Of a DNA stretch of 64,000 bases, positions 43,530-55,279 are shown one piece after another (positions within the stretch are counted from its first letter, which is position 1; every line of letters starts with the position of its first letter). The stretch is taken from positions 124,001-188,000 of the forward strand of contig NZ_QAOU01000006.1 in the NCBI RefSeq assembly GCF_003050965.1, given 5' to 3'. The notes beneath the pieces are model-generated. The model searched no databases and was not told where the DNA came from. It worked only from the letters and a program-made list of their open reading frames with translations. The position numbers and the translations under genes were made by a program. The stretch is from Nitrosospira sp. Nsp2 (GTDB lineage: Bacteria > Pseudomonadota > Gammaproteobacteria > Burkholderiales > Nitrosomonadaceae).

Positions 43530-43812
43530 TTCGAGTACCTCCTGTTGTCATTGCGGCAAATTACGTTCGAGTGCATCTACCTTGAAGAGGACGCGTTGGC
43601 CGCGTTTCTTTTATACGATTGTCGGTTTTATATCACCTTTCCCATTGGCATAAGAGCGTCGGGGCTAGAGGAGCTTGAAGCAAGTTGCCCTCCTGATGTT
43701 TATGCTGAGCAGGGTTTACTTAGACCGATGAACCATCGGTATGCTTCGGCTTTAACCGGCTTTAACCGGCGTTGCCCAGTGTTTCCAGCTGCCGGGCCGC
43801 TCTCGTTTCACC

Positions 43813-44316
43813 TCAACCCAGTTCCGGGTTGCTAACACCATTTTCCTGAGTCACGAGATATGCATACCAGAACGCGGCTATTGCCGGGACTGCGATATTG
43901 CCTTCTATGGCTTGAGCAATACCGAGCCCCACCCAGCCCATAATAATCAGCGGACGTAAACTCGCGCGGTTGTTCCGAGTTGCTTTCGGCTTAGGTCTGG
44001 AGGCTTTGCGGGTCGGAGTTGCGTTTGCAGCAACCGATGGAACCGCGAAAGCCGCGGTGCCCGCTTCGGGCGCTTCTGTGGCGAGCTGAAACAGCCCCTG
44101 CTCCGCAGCGTGTTGCAAAGCAGAGGGCTCGTCTGGGCGGTGGTGAACCACCACGCTGCCTGTCCGGCAGTTTGTCTCCACCGCCACAACGCCGGGACTT
44201 TCGCTCAACGCTTTTTCCACCGCGTCGAAATACCCCTCGTCCCGCCGCCTTTCTTCTATCTTGAGGCGTTTTCTGCCCGGCAGGGCATGCGCCACTCGTG
44301 CCAGCGGAGCCATCAC
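43813..44316 (-). CDS. HMA2-type domain protein with membrane segment
   Basis: 167 residues. N-terminal HMA2-like domain (VAHALPGRKRLKIEERRRDE, GVVAVETNCRTGSVVVHHR), a basic linker (KASRPKPKATRNNRASLR) and one or two C-terminal membrane helices (LIIMGWVGLGIAQAIEGNI, AIAAFWYAYLV). It overlaps the upstream DUF5132-like gene by 4 bp. It probably localises a metal-domain-like module at the membrane. Confidence 0.72.
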   Translation of the reverse strand: MMAPLARVAHALPGRKRLKIEERRRDEGYFDAVEKALSESPGVVAVETNCRTGSVVVHHRPDEPSALQHAAEQGLFQLATEAPEAGTAAFAVPSVAANATPTRKASRPKPKATRNNRASLRPLIIMGWVGLGIAQAIEGNIAVPAIAAFWYAYLVTQENGVSNPELG

Positions 44317-44750
44317 GCAGCCGGAGTTCCAGACCCACCTTCTTGGCCGGCATTACCGGCTTGGCCAGGCTGCGCCCCGGGGGCAACGGCCGGGGTTGCC
44401 CGGTCCGGTTCGCTAGACTGGGCAGAGGCGGCTCCACTAGCCGGGCGGTGTCCTGTATTACTGTCCTTACCCGTCTGGGTGCCGCTGGTTGTCACAGCTG
44501 CAGCGCCACCCGCCCCCGTCTCAGCGTCCAGTTCTACCTTTGCCTCCGCGACCAGGTCATCAACCGTCTCGCTCAATTCTGCAAACGATTCGCGTCCTCT
44601 CTCATAAGCGGTGATGCTGGTCTTTATGATCGACTTGGTAAGGGGCTTTACAATGCGTGCGAGCATGGGCAGCAGGATGGGTGCCAGCAGCGTTGCACCA
44701 ACCCCGGCCGCGAGTCCGGTCACAATATTGCTTTTGAATTCTGAAGCCAT
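44313..44750 (-). CDS. DUF5132-like protein
   Basis: 145 residues, strong AGGAGG site. N-terminal hydrophobic segment (IVTGLAAGVGATLLAPILL) followed by a helical, KP-containing part (RIVKPLTKSIIKTSITAYE) typical of DUF5132, and a low-complexity Ala/Gly-rich end. First gene of the DUF5132-HMA2 pair. Both families occur next to HMA2-type P-type ATPases in other bacteria, which links this pair to the pump at 36609. Confidence 0.7.
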   Translation of the reverse strand: MASEFKSNIVTGLAAGVGATLLAPILLPMLARIVKPLTKSIIKTSITAYERGRESFAELSETVDDLVAEAKVELDAETGAGGAAAVTTSGTQTGKDSNTGHRPASGAASAQSSEPDRATPAVAPGAQPGQAGNAGQEGGSGTPAA

Positions 44751-45262
44751 GGCTCACCCTCCTTTCTTTGCTTGCCAAATAATATTTATAGGGGAAATGC
44801 GTCGGAATACAAGTTTTGTAATAAAAAATTCATATTCAAGGGCTTGGAACAGTTAGAGCTCCAGCAAATATTGACGAGGCATAACTTTTAGTCTTTGGCG
44901 GTCAGCGGTTTCTGTCCCTTTTGTCAGCTAGTCGGTCATCAAACGGACAGCATTGGCATGCTATATGTTGTTATGGTTGAACATCAGAGCCCGACCTGTA
45001 TCAGGAGCTTTGTTCGCCAATTTACGCCCACGCCCTCCTACGTCGGCATTGAAAAGTACAATATTTCGAATACTGCCGCCTATACTGCAACAAAACTGCA
45101 ACATTACAGTACGGCACAAAGGTCTTGACGATGCGGATTGCTACCGTGTACTTTCGAATCGGATAGAGAAAAAGCCCATACGCAGCAAGTTGGTTTTGAA
45201 ACTTTTTTGCCTTCAACCGGACATAGCTCCTCGGTTCGACTAACTTCAAGCGACCCAAGCCC
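44751..45262. other. Intergenic region between divergent units
   Basis: 512 bp upstream of both the DUF5132 operon and the DUF445 gene. Two overlapping short frames at 44895-45243 are open but show no protein-like composition. No RNA gene recognised. Confidence 0.35.
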
Positions 45263-46495
45263 ATGGAGTCATCCCCCGCGGGAAACCGGATGCAGCGCCT
45301 CGCGACCGGCATGCTCATCACGATGCTCGTCATTCTGGTTCTCACCAACGTGTTTCTCTCACTCCACCCGTCGGTTGGATATCTGCGCGCTTTCGCCGAG
45401 GCGGCCGTCGTGGGTGCCATGGCCGACTGGTTCGCGGTGACCGCCTTATTCCGCGAGCCGCTCGGCCTGCCGATTCCCCACACGGCGATTGTTCCCCGCA
45501 ATAAGGAACGCATCGGTGAGGCATTAGGCCGCTTTGTCGAGCATAATTTCGCTTCCCCGGAAGTGGTCTCGTCCAAATTGGCGGGCGTGGACATGTGCGG
45601 CAGGCTGGCCCGCTGGCTGTCCGACCCCGAGCGCACCGAGGCAATCGCAAGTCACGTAACCCGTCTAATTCCGCAACTGCTGGATTCGGTTGATGACCAT
45701 GACGTGAAGCGCTTCGTCTCGGGTGGCTTGGCGCATGGGGCCCAGCGAATCGATCTTGGGCCACTGCTCGGGGAAGTGGTGGCAATGCTTACCGCCGAAA
45801 AGCGGCACCAGGTATTGCTCGACAAGTTGTTACGTGAAGCTGACGAGTACATTACCGCGAACGAACCCCGCATTCGCGGGCGCGTACGCGAGAATACCGC
45901 CTGGCTGTGGCAACGGCTTGCGATGGATGAGAAAGTAGCGGACGGTGTCATGGCCGTGCTGCGGGAAGCTTTCGCGGAGATTGGGCGGGATTCCTCGCAT
46001 CCGCTTCGTGTCAGACTCGACCAGGCCATCGAGAAGCTGGCATCTGAACTGGCTACTTCGCCAGAGTATCGCGAGGAGATTGTCCTGCACACGCGCAGGC
46101 TCTTGGATCATCCGGCACTGCGCGACTATGCTGCAGGCGTGTGGCGCGATATCCGCCGCACCCTGCGAGAGGATGCCTTAAGCGCAGATTCGGTGCTGAA
46201 ATCCTGGCTGCGGGAGATGATCGAAGCCGGTACCCAGGCGTTGCTTCGCAAAGACGAACTGCGCGGTCGAGTTAATGGATGGATGCATGAAGTAGTGGTG
46301 GAGGTAGTGCAGTCTCATCAACATGACGTAGGCGTGCTTATCGCGGATACCGTACGCGGTTGGGACACCGAAACGGTAACCACGCGGATCGAGCGGCAGG
46401 TGGGTGAAGATCTTCAATATATCCGTATTAACGGGACCTTGATCGGCGGGTTGGTGGGGCTCGCTATCTATAGCGTGTCACGCGCCTTCGGCTAA
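45263..46495 (+). CDS. DUF445 family membrane protein
   Basis: 410 residues with membrane helices at about 14-34 and at the C-terminus (GTLIGGLVGLAIYSVSRAFG). Diagnostic DUF445 sequence: EAAVVGAMADWFAVTALFR, LPIPHTAIVPRNKERIGEAL. The middle is soluble and helical. YjiN of E. coli is a relative. Function unknown; localises to the inner membrane by prediction. The 3' end converges with comM. Confidence 0.9.
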   Translation: MESSPAGNRMQRLATGMLITMLVILVLTNVFLSLHPSVGYLRAFAEAAVVGAMADWFAVTALFREPLGLPIPHTAIVPRNKERIGEALGRFVEHNFASPEVVSSKLAGVDMCGRLARWLSDPERTEAIASHVTRLIPQLLDSVDDHDVKRFVSGGLAHGAQRIDLGPLLGEVVAMLTAEKRHQVLLDKLLREADEYITANEPRIRGRVRENTAWLWQRLAMDEKVADGVMAVLREAFAEIGRDSSHPLRVRLDQAIEKLASELATSPEYREEIVLHTRRLLDHPALRDYAAGVWRDIRRTLREDALSADSVLKSWLREMIEAGTQALLRKDELRGRVNGWMHEVVVEVVQSHQHDVGVLIADTVRGWDTETVTTRIERQVGEDLQYIRINGTLIGGLVGLAIYSVSRAFG

Positions 46496-46571
46496 GCTTG
46501 CAATAACGAGATGACTTAAAGTCATGAAGCCGATGGTCCTGGGCATGCTGCGAGCAACCTGTGCGTCTCAG

Positions 46572-48092
46572 CTAGTTTTTATCCAGCTTGCGGTATTGCA
46601 CCGCTTCCGCGATGTGCAAACTCCTGATGCCATCGCTTTCCGCCAGATCCGCAATGGTTCTCGCCACTTTAAGGACGCGATGATAGGCTCGGGCGGAGAG
46701 ATTCAGCCGGCTGATGGCTTGCCTGAGCAGGCTTTCCCCCGCGTTATCCGTCACGCAGTATTTATCGATGTCCGTCACCGTCAGCCCGGCGTTGGTTTTG
46801 CCTTGTCGTGCCAGTTGCCGCTGGTGTGCTCTCTCGACCCGTTCCCTGATCGTGTCGCTTGAGTCGCCGTGAGCCTGGCGCATTAAATCATCCTCGGACG
46901 CGGCGGGAACTTCGATCTGGATGTCGATGCGATCGAGCAGCGGGCCCGAGATCCTGCCCCGGTAACGCGCTACCTGATCGGGGTTGCAACGGCACTTTCC
47001 GCTGTAATGCCCGAGATAACCGCAAGGGCACGGATTCATGGCGGCAATCAACTGGAACCGGGCGGGAAAGTCGGCCTGACGGGCCGCGCGTGATATGGTG
47101 ATGCGCCCCGATTCGAGGGGTTCGCATAATACTTCCAGTACTTTTCGGTCAAATTCCGGTAGCTCATCCAGGAACAATACACCGTTCATTGCCAGGGAAA
47201 TTTCGCCGGGACGCGGATTGCTCCCGCCGCCCACCAGGGCAACGCCCGAAGCGGTATGGTGCGGCGCCCGGTAAGGGCGGCGTTTCCAGTTAGTCGCATT
47301 GAAACCCCCGCTCCCCAGGGATTGCATGGCCGCCGATTCGAGCGCTTCATCTTCGGTCATGGATGGCAGGATGCCGGGAAAACGCGCGGCAAGCATGGAT
47401 TTGCCGGTGCCCGGCGGCCCCATCATTAACAGGCTATGACCGCCCGCCGCTGCGATCTCAAGGGCACGTTTTGCATGATTCTGTCCTTTGACCTCTTCCA
47501 TGCCGGGGTAGGGTGATATCCCCGTCTCTGTATTGCTATTTCTTTCCGTCCCATCCTGGCTGAGATAGCGCTGCATCGGCTCACGCCCGGCGAGGTGGGC
47601 GCAAATCTCGAGCAATGATGTCGCCGCATAAACCACGGCTTCCTTGACGAGCGCCGCCTCGGCGGCGTTTTGCCGCGGGAGCACGAAACTGCGCCCGGAG
47701 CGGGCTGCGCGGTACGTCATCGCCAACGCTCCGCGTATCGCGCGCAGTTCTCCCGTCAGGGCGAGTTCGCCAGCCCATTCGTATTGGTCGAGCTTGTCAG
47801 AAGGGATTTGCCCGGTTGCTGCCAGAATGCCTAACGCGATGGGCAGGTCGAAGCGCCCGCTCTCCTTGGGCAAGTCGGCGGGGGCAAGGTTGACCGTAAT
47901 GCGGCGCGCGGGGAATTCAAACTGCGCATTCTGCAGCGCCGCACGCACCCGGTCCTTGCTTTCCTTCACTTCCGCTTCAGGCAGGCCCACGATGGTAAAG
48001 CTGGGCAGGCCATTGGCAATATGCGCTTCCACTGTGACCAGTGGAGCTTCCATGCCGGAAATAGCACGGCTATACAGAATCGCTAGCGGCAC
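46572..48092 (-). CDS. comM: YifB/ComM family magnesium chelatase-like AAA+ ATPase
   Basis: 506 residues. ComM in naturally competent bacteria is a DNA helicase promoting branch migration during transformation. Seen: N-terminal YSRAISGMEAPLVTVEAHI, VGLPEAEVKESKDRVRAAL, Walker A GPPGTGKSML, Walker B LFLDELPEF, NPCPCGYLG with a Cys cluster, and a C-terminal helical domain. The start codon is GTG. Full length. Converges with DUF445. Confidence 0.94.
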   Translation of the reverse strand: MPLAILYSRAISGMEAPLVTVEAHIANGLPSFTIVGLPEAEVKESKDRVRAALQNAQFEFPARRITVNLAPADLPKESGRFDLPIALGILAATGQIPSDKLDQYEWAGELALTGELRAIRGALAMTYRAARSGRSFVLPRQNAAEAALVKEAVVYAATSLLEICAHLAGREPMQRYLSQDGTERNSNTETGISPYPGMEEVKGQNHAKRALEIAAAGGHSLLMMGPPGTGKSMLAARFPGILPSMTEDEALESAAMQSLGSGGFNATNWKRRPYRAPHHTASGVALVGGGSNPRPGEISLAMNGVLFLDELPEFDRKVLEVLCEPLESGRITISRAARQADFPARFQLIAAMNPCPCGYLGHYSGKCRCNPDQVARYRGRISGPLLDRIDIQIEVPAASEDDLMRQAHGDSSDTIRERVERAHQRQLARQGKTNAGLTVTDIDKYCVTDNAGESLLRQAISRLNLSARAYHRVLKVARTIADLAESDGIRSLHIAEAVQYRKLDKN

Positions 48093-48209
48093 CGGAAATT
48101 CTCAGCCATCCAACTCCACACCAACAAAATGTGGAACACATGCGCGGGGAACACTATTTGCCGCACAAGGCACGCAACAGCTGCGTCGAGTTATTTCCGG
48201 AGATCAAAC

Positions 48210-48512
48210 TTATTCCGTTTCCGACAGATCATCCAGCGTCTCAGGCGGAACATCCAGCGTGTCGCCCAAGCTATCAGATTTCGAAGCGGCTTCCAGGGCA
48301 GCAACTCGTGTTTCTAATGCCGTCAGTAACTCGCGCGTGCGCTTCAGCACCTCCTGCTGCACTTCAAACTCTTCCCGCGTCACCAGATCCAGGCGAGTGA
48401 ATATTCCCCCGAGCATAACCCGAAGGTTTTTCTCCACATCCTTCACCGGGCTCTGCGCCAGCAGTTCGTTTACCTTGGTTACAACTTCATCCACCATTTT
48501 TTGGTTGAGCAT
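48210..48512 (-). CDS. ubiK: Ubiquinone biosynthesis accessory factor UbiK
   Basis: 100 residues from ATG 48512, with GGAGG upstream; a longer frame to 48602 lacks support. BMFP domain: MVDEVVTKVNELLAQSPVKD, MLGGIFTRLDLVTREEFEVQ, then a coiled coil (RTRELLTALETRVAALEAA) and an acidic end. UbiK helps the Ubi complex make ubiquinone under air. ubiH lies 3.7 kb away. Confidence 0.9.
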   Translation of the reverse strand: MLNQKMVDEVVTKVNELLAQSPVKDVEKNLRVMLGGIFTRLDLVTREEFEVQQEVLKRTRELLTALETRVAALEAASKSDSLGDTLDVPPETLDDLSETE

Positions 48513-48616
48513 GATGTCCTCCGATGATTTCTGCTCCGTCATCCGGTCGGATGAGGAGTGATGCATGCATGTTAAAATCTCATACTTCGGCCAAATAGGC
48601 AATCAGCGGAATTATT

Positions 48617-50405
<1,789 letters not shown>

Positions 50406-50514
50406 CACAGCGCTCGCCTGCCCGAGATGTGTCTGCTCACGAACACTCATTCAATCGCTTCCTCGCACAACATTTGTTTTGCGTTATACCGCAAATACTG
50501 TAAAAATCTTTCCC

Positions 50515-51834
50515 ATGATCCCCATCAAGTCCTTCCGGGAACGGCGCCATTCTCTGGCATCCCAAATGCAGGCAGGTGTTGCAATAGTTCCTACGGCACC
50601 TGAGCAGGTCCGGAACCGGGATGCGCATTTTCCATATCGCTTCGACAGCTATTTTTATTATCTGACGGGTTTTCGCGAGCCGGAGGCGGTGCTTGTGATC
50701 GTGGCGGACGCAGAGAAGGGTCTGTCAAAACACATTCTGTTCTGCCGTGAAAAGGATACCGAGCGGGAAATCTGGGATGGTTTCCGCTATGGCCCCGAAG
50801 CGGCGCGGGAAGCATTCGAATTCGACGAGGCGTACCCCATCGCCAAGCTGGACGAGATGTTGCCCCGACTGCTGGTGGACCAGCCTGCCGTGTACTGCGC
50901 ATTAGGCAATGATGGGGCGTGGGACGGGCGCTTGATCGGTTGGGTCAACCGGGTGCGGCAGCAATCCCGCGGGGGTGTGGCCGCGCCCGCGGTCATTCGC
51001 GATATCCGCCTTTTGCTGGACGAAATGCGGCTCTTTAAAAGCCAGGAAGAGTTGCAAGTGATGCGCCACGCAGCCCGAATTTCTGCTGACGCTCATAGGC
51101 GTGCAATGTGTAGCGTCCAGCCGGGCATGAGGGAGTATGAGGTGGAGGCCGAACTGTTGCACGAGTTCCGGCGCCATGGCGCAGAGGCCCCGGCCTACAC
51201 GCCGATCGTCGCCGGTGGCGCTAACGCGTGCATACTCCACTACGTGGAGAACAATGCCAGGCTCGCGCCAGGTGATCTGCTGCTGATAGATGCGGGCTGC
51301 GAACTGAACGGTTACGCCGCGGACATCACGCGCACATTTCCAGTGGATGGTAAATTCAGCCCGGCCCAAAAGGATCTCTATCAGCTGGTGCTGGCGGCGC
51401 AAGCGGCCGCGATCAGCGAAGTGCTCCCGGGAAATTCCTGGGACGCGCCTCATATCGCGGCGGTGCGGGTGTTGGCGCAAGGTTTCGTGGATTTAGGGCT
51501 TTGTGCCGGCAGCGTGGATGAGGTCATGGAGTCCGAAGACTACAAGCGGTTTTACATGCACCGCACCGGGCACTGGTTGGGGCTGGATGTGCATGATGCG
51601 GGGGAATACAAGCAGGACGGCGCATGGCGGCCATTGCAGCCGGGCATGACGTTGACGGTGGAGCCTGGGTGTTATGTCCGCCCGGCGGAAAACGTTCCCC
51701 AGCATTTCTGGAACATCGGCGTGCGCATCGAAGATGATGTGGCTGTCACCGGGACCGGATGCGAAGTGCTGACGTCAACTGCTCCAAAAACCGTCGCGGA
51801 GATCGAGGGCCTGATGCAGCACCGGGAGGCATGA
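50515..51834 (+). CDS. pepP: Xaa-Pro aminopeptidase
   Basis: 439 residues from ATG 50515; an in-frame frame to 50479 has no ribosome-binding site. Creatinase-type N-domain and pita-bread catalytic domain with metal ligands in LIDAGCELNGYAADITRTF, HRTGHWLGLDVHDAG, TVEPGCYV and IGVRIEDDVAV. Removes N-terminal residues preceding proline. The stop overlaps the next gene's ATG. Confidence 0.95.
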   Translation: MIPIKSFRERRHSLASQMQAGVAIVPTAPEQVRNRDAHFPYRFDSYFYYLTGFREPEAVLVIVADAEKGLSKHILFCREKDTEREIWDGFRYGPEAAREAFEFDEAYPIAKLDEMLPRLLVDQPAVYCALGNDGAWDGRLIGWVNRVRQQSRGGVAAPAVIRDIRLLLDEMRLFKSQEELQVMRHAARISADAHRRAMCSVQPGMREYEVEAELLHEFRRHGAEAPAYTPIVAGGANACILHYVENNARLAPGDLLLIDAGCELNGYAADITRTFPVDGKFSPAQKDLYQLVLAAQAAAISEVLPGNSWDAPHIAAVRVLAQGFVDLGLCAGSVDEVMESEDYKRFYMHRTGHWLGLDVHDAGEYKQDGAWRPLQPGMTLTVEPGCYVRPAENVPQHFWNIGVRIEDDVAVTGTGCEVLTSTAPKTVAEIEGLMQHREA

Positions 51835-52217
51835 TGGGCGACCACGATAACCACGACAACCGGATAATCGTAAGACGAGTCATCCGAAACGGGGAGACGG
51901 GCGCCACGGAGGAAGAGATTTTTCGCGCTTCCCAGCCTGGTCCGGCAGCGCGCTGGCTCACGTACCTGCTCATTGTTCCGGTGTTGATCATCATGGTGGT
52001 GTTGGGTATTTTCTTTTTTACCGCATTTCTTGCCTTGTTCGCGGTTGCCGCCGTTGGTTTTGGCTTCCGGTTGTGGTGGTTGCGCCGCAAGTTACGAGAA
52101 TCCATGCAAGCGTCTGAGGCGGAATACCACGTAATCGAAGATGCGGAAATAGTCGAGGAAACAAAAAGCAAGCCAAACAACAAGGGGGGCGAAGCGAATA
52201 CACATGGGCGGCAATAA
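51831..52217 (+). CDS. Small membrane protein between pepP and ubiH
   Basis: 128 residues, GGGAGG site, ATG overlapping the pepP stop (ATGA). One or two membrane helices (LTYLLIVPVLIIMVVLGIFF, then FLALFAVAAVGFGF) and a charged soluble tail with AEYHVIEDAEIVEE. No known domain. Overlaps ubiH by 14 bp, so it is translated within the pepP-ubiH operon. Confidence 0.75.
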   Translation: MMGDHDNHDNRIIVRRVIRNGETGATEEEIFRASQPGPAARWLTYLLIVPVLIIMVVLGIFFFTAFLALFAVAAVGFGFRLWWLRRKLRESMQASEAEYHVIEDAEIVEETKSKPNNKGGEANTHGRQ

Positions 52218-53553
52218 GATGACCACCAGGCGTGATCGGAAGCGAGGCAGCAGGCATGCTGAATCTCGTATGACGAACGACCATCATTCCAATTTCGACG
52301 TTATCATCATCGGCGGCGGGCCGGTGGGCATGGCGTTGGCCCTGGCTTTACGCGACAGCGATACCTCTGTGCTCCTGCTGGAGGCGAGGGGACTGCCGGC
52401 TAAAACGGAAGATTCGCGTCCATTGGCGTTGTCCCACGGCAGTCGTCTCATTCTGCAACGTTTGGGTGTATGGCAGGCATTGCCCGACGTCACGCCTATT
52501 ACGACCATTCATATTTCCAACCGGGGCGGTTTTGGCCGAACCGTATTGACTGCGGCCGAGATTGGCGTGCCGGCATTGGGCTACGTGATGAACCATCATG
52601 ATGTGTTTCGCGCGATGCATGAGGCACTGGACGAGTGCAATGTCGACTACGTGACGGGCGCGCAAGTTACGCGGCTGGAAACCGGCCCCGCGATGGGCCA
52701 GGTTGAGTTTGAGCACGACGGTGCCGAAAAAAAAGCGACAGCGCGGCTCCTTGTACTGGCCGATGGCGGTCGGCTTACTGCGCAAATTGAAGGTGTGACG
52801 CAACACGTGCACGACTACGAGCAATGGGCGGTCGTGGCGCGGGTCAGAACCGAGCGTTTTGCCTACTCTGCGGTAACCCCTTCGGGGCCGTCATTATTGA
52901 CGGCTGTTCGCGGCATGACAACACGCTTGCCGCGCAAAATGAGCTCTGGTAGCAAACGCTCCGCACGGACTCAGCCTGGCGTGGCTTATGAGCGCTTCAC
53001 TCCGGACGGTCCCGTGGCATTGTTGCCTTCCGGTAAATATTTTGCCCTGGTATGGACTGTTTCTCCTGCAGCCGCCGAGGAAATCCTTGCGTTGGATGAC
53101 AGCGCCTTTCTCGCCCGTTTGCATAGCCACTTCGGCGACCGTCTGGGCAGATTTATCGAAACGGGAAAACGGTCCAGTTTTCCTCTGTCGCTAAAATACG
53201 CTACCCCCGTTACATCCCGGCGCGCGGTATTGGTAGGCAACGCGGCCCAAACCCTGCACCCTGTCGCGGGACAGGGATTCAACCTTGGTCTGAGGGACGC
53301 GTGGGAACTCGCGGAAGAAATCATCGATTCCCCCCCTGATATCGGTAGCCTCGCCATGCTCGCGCGATATCGCGATAAGCGCCGCCTCGATAGTGGCGGA
53401 GGGAGAATGTTCACCGATTCTCTGGTAAAACTTTTTTCCAATGACGACCTTGTGCTGGGCAGCGTGCGCAGCCTGGGATTAGGCGCGCTCGACTGTCTCC
53501 CGCCCGTCAAGCGTTTTGTCGCACGTCGCATGATGTTCGGCGCGAGAGGCTGA
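52204..53553 (+). CDS. ubiH: FAD-dependent ubiquinone hydroxylase UbiH-type
   Basis: 449 residues. FAD-binding Rossmann motif VIIIGGGPVGMALALAL, DSRPLALSHGSRLILQRLGV, and the second FAD motif VLVGNAAQTLHPVAGQGFNL. Belongs to the UbiH/UbiF/UbiI/Coq6 family that hydroxylates the ubiquinone ring; the exact carbon is not determinable here. Start taken at 52204; starts at 52219 or 52270 are also possible, the last matching usual family length. Middle region (residues 235-260) carries a small insertion rich in Arg and Lys. Confidence 0.88.
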   Translation: MGGNKMTTRRDRKRGSRHAESRMTNDHHSNFDVIIIGGGPVGMALALALRDSDTSVLLLEARGLPAKTEDSRPLALSHGSRLILQRLGVWQALPDVTPITTIHISNRGGFGRTVLTAAEIGVPALGYVMNHHDVFRAMHEALDECNVDYVTGAQVTRLETGPAMGQVEFEHDGAEKKATARLLVLADGGRLTAQIEGVTQHVHDYEQWAVVARVRTERFAYSAVTPSGPSLLTAVRGMTTRLPRKMSSGSKRSARTQPGVAYERFTPDGPVALLPSGKYFALVWTVSPAAAEEILALDDSAFLARLHSHFGDRLGRFIETGKRSSFPLSLKYATPVTSRRAVLVGNAAQTLHPVAGQGFNLGLRDAWELAEEIIDSPPDIGSLAMLARYRDKRRLDSGGGRMFTDSLVKLFSNDDLVLGSVRSLGLGALDCLPPVKRFVARRMMFGARG

Positions 53554-53918
53554 ACCGCCAGGGCGGTAGCGGCGTCCAACATGTCTTGCCTGAGCTGGAC
53601 GCCTTGGCTTTGAGTCCGAAAAGCTTCTTGCTTGGGGAGTATTGCTTAAAGTAAACGTCAGTTATTGTCGAGCTGTAAAATGTTACATCTATCCTTCGAT
53701 GTGTCGTAGATATACGCTACCCGCAGGCTTTTTTTTACGCAACGAACGCCGCCTTCAACGGCCGGAGTTACCTGTTTCAGGGTAAGGTTGTACGCTAGTT
53801 GCTGCTATTAGGCCTCCGCCGGAGGCCTGTTTCAGAAGCCTTTGCGGTTTCCTGTTAAAATGGTGTTGTTTTATCCCCGCCCAGCTTGCCGCGGCTGGCG
53901 TTTCCGTTAAACTAGATT
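53554..53918. other. Intergenic region between ubiH and dusB, with hairpin
   Basis: 365 bp without a gene. A hairpin AGGCCTCC-GCC-GGAGGCCT lies at 53810-53828 without a T run; it could slow or end transcription or be a leader element for dusB-fis. The fis promoter is expected in the right half. Confidence 0.5.
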
Positions 53919-54932
53919 ATGCAGATCGGTTCCCACATTCTCAAAAACAATCTTATCGTTGCCCCCATGGCAGGGGTGACCGATCGTCCTTTCCGGCAGT
54001 TGTGCAAGAGCATGGGCGCCGGCATGGCTGTGTCTGAAATGGTATCGAGCAACTCGCTGCTGTGGGGATCGGAGAAGACGCGTCGCCGCGCAAATCACGA
54101 AGGCGAAGTGGATCCGATCTCAGTGCAGATCGCGGGCGCGGACCCGGCGATGATGGCTGAAGCGGCTCGCTACAACGTTGCGCAGGGCGCGCAGATCATC
54201 GATATCAATATGGGTTGTCCCGCCAAGAAAATTTGCAACGTGATGGCCGGTTCCGCATTATTGCAGGATCAGCCGCTGGTTGGCCGGATCCTCGATGCTG
54301 TAGTCGGGGCGGTAGACGTGCCTGTCACCCTGAAGATACGTACCGGGTGGGACACGCAGCATAGAAACGCGCTTGCCGTGGCGCGCATCGCCGAGAGCGC
54401 GGGAATCCAGGTGCTGGCGATTCATGGCCGTACTCGTGCTTGCGCTTATGCGGGACACGCGGAGTACGACACCATCGCCGCGGTAAAAGCCGCGGTGAAA
54501 ATCCCCGTCATCGCCAATGGCGATATCACTACGCCCGAGAAAGCCAAGCACGTGCTCGAATACACCAGGGCCGATGCGATCATGATCGGCCGCGCCGCCC
54601 AGGGGCGACCGTGGATATTCCGGGAGATCAGCCATTATCTGGCAACCGGCGAGCATCTTCCGCTGCCGGAAGTGGCCGAGATTCACCGCGTGCTCATCAA
54701 CCATTTGCAGGACCTCTACTCTTTTTACGGCGAGTATTCCGGCGTGCGCATCGCCCGCAAGCACATCTCCTGGTACACCAAGGGGCTGGTCGGTTCCGCC
54801 TCGTTCCGCCACGCCATGAACCAGTTGCAAAGCACGGACCAGCAATTGGCGGCCGTAAACGAATTTTTCAGCCAGCTCGCCGGTTATGGGCGGCAGTTGA
54901 CTTATGTTGAGGCTGAGGAGCTGGCAGCATGA
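53919..54932 (+). CDS. dusB: tRNA-dihydrouridine synthase B
   Basis: 337 residues. FMN-dependent reduction of uridine in tRNA. NLIVAPMAGVTDRPFRQLCK, catalytic Cys in DINMGCPAKKI, HGRTRACAYAG, and the flavin phosphate loop NGDITTPEKA, IMIGRAAQGRPWIF. Its stop overlaps the fis start (ATGA), the common dusB-fis operon. Confidence 0.95.
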   Translation: MQIGSHILKNNLIVAPMAGVTDRPFRQLCKSMGAGMAVSEMVSSNSLLWGSEKTRRRANHEGEVDPISVQIAGADPAMMAEAARYNVAQGAQIIDINMGCPAKKICNVMAGSALLQDQPLVGRILDAVVGAVDVPVTLKIRTGWDTQHRNALAVARIAESAGIQVLAIHGRTRACAYAGHAEYDTIAAVKAAVKIPVIANGDITTPEKAKHVLEYTRADAIMIGRAAQGRPWIFREISHYLATGEHLPLPEVAEIHRVLINHLQDLYSFYGEYSGVRIARKHISWYTKGLVGSASFRHAMNQLQSTDQQLAAVNEFFSQLAGYGRQLTYVEAEELAA

Positions 54933-55171
54933 GTATAATTAACGAAAACGATATCGCCCGTTGCGTGCGTAAGGCGGTGGAAGATTATTTCAATGATTTG
55001 GACGGCGAAAAGCCTCATGCCATTCACGATATGGTCATACGCAGCGTGGAAAAGCCGCTCATCGAGCTGGTGATGAATTATGCCGGGGGCAATCAGACCC
55101 GCGCAGCCGAATTGCTCGGCATCAACCGCAACACGCTCCGCAATAAAATGAAGCAGTATCAGATCAAATAG
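54929..55171 (+). CDS. fis: DNA-binding protein Fis
   Basis: 80 residues, shorter than enterobacterial Fis (98). The C-terminal helix-turn-helix GGNQTRAAELLGINRNTL is intact. Nucleoid protein that activates rRNA operons and shapes DNA. Follows dusB with a 4-bp overlap, as in gammaproteobacteria and betaproteobacteria. Confidence 0.94.
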   Translation: MSIINENDIARCVRKAVEDYFNDLDGEKPHAIHDMVIRSVEKPLIELVMNYAGGNQTRAAELLGINRNTLRNKMKQYQIK

Positions 55172-55279
55172 GCCAATAGCCTCTGCGCGATTGAATCGCG
55201 CGGCGTATGAATCCGAGCTAATCAGCCATGCCAGCCATTTCCGCCATTCCGGTCCGCCAGCCCTGCCAGCCAATTCTTG

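Noticed and set aside
47644-48561. 305-codon plus-strand frame across comM and ubiK
   Set aside because: Antisense to two conserved genes.
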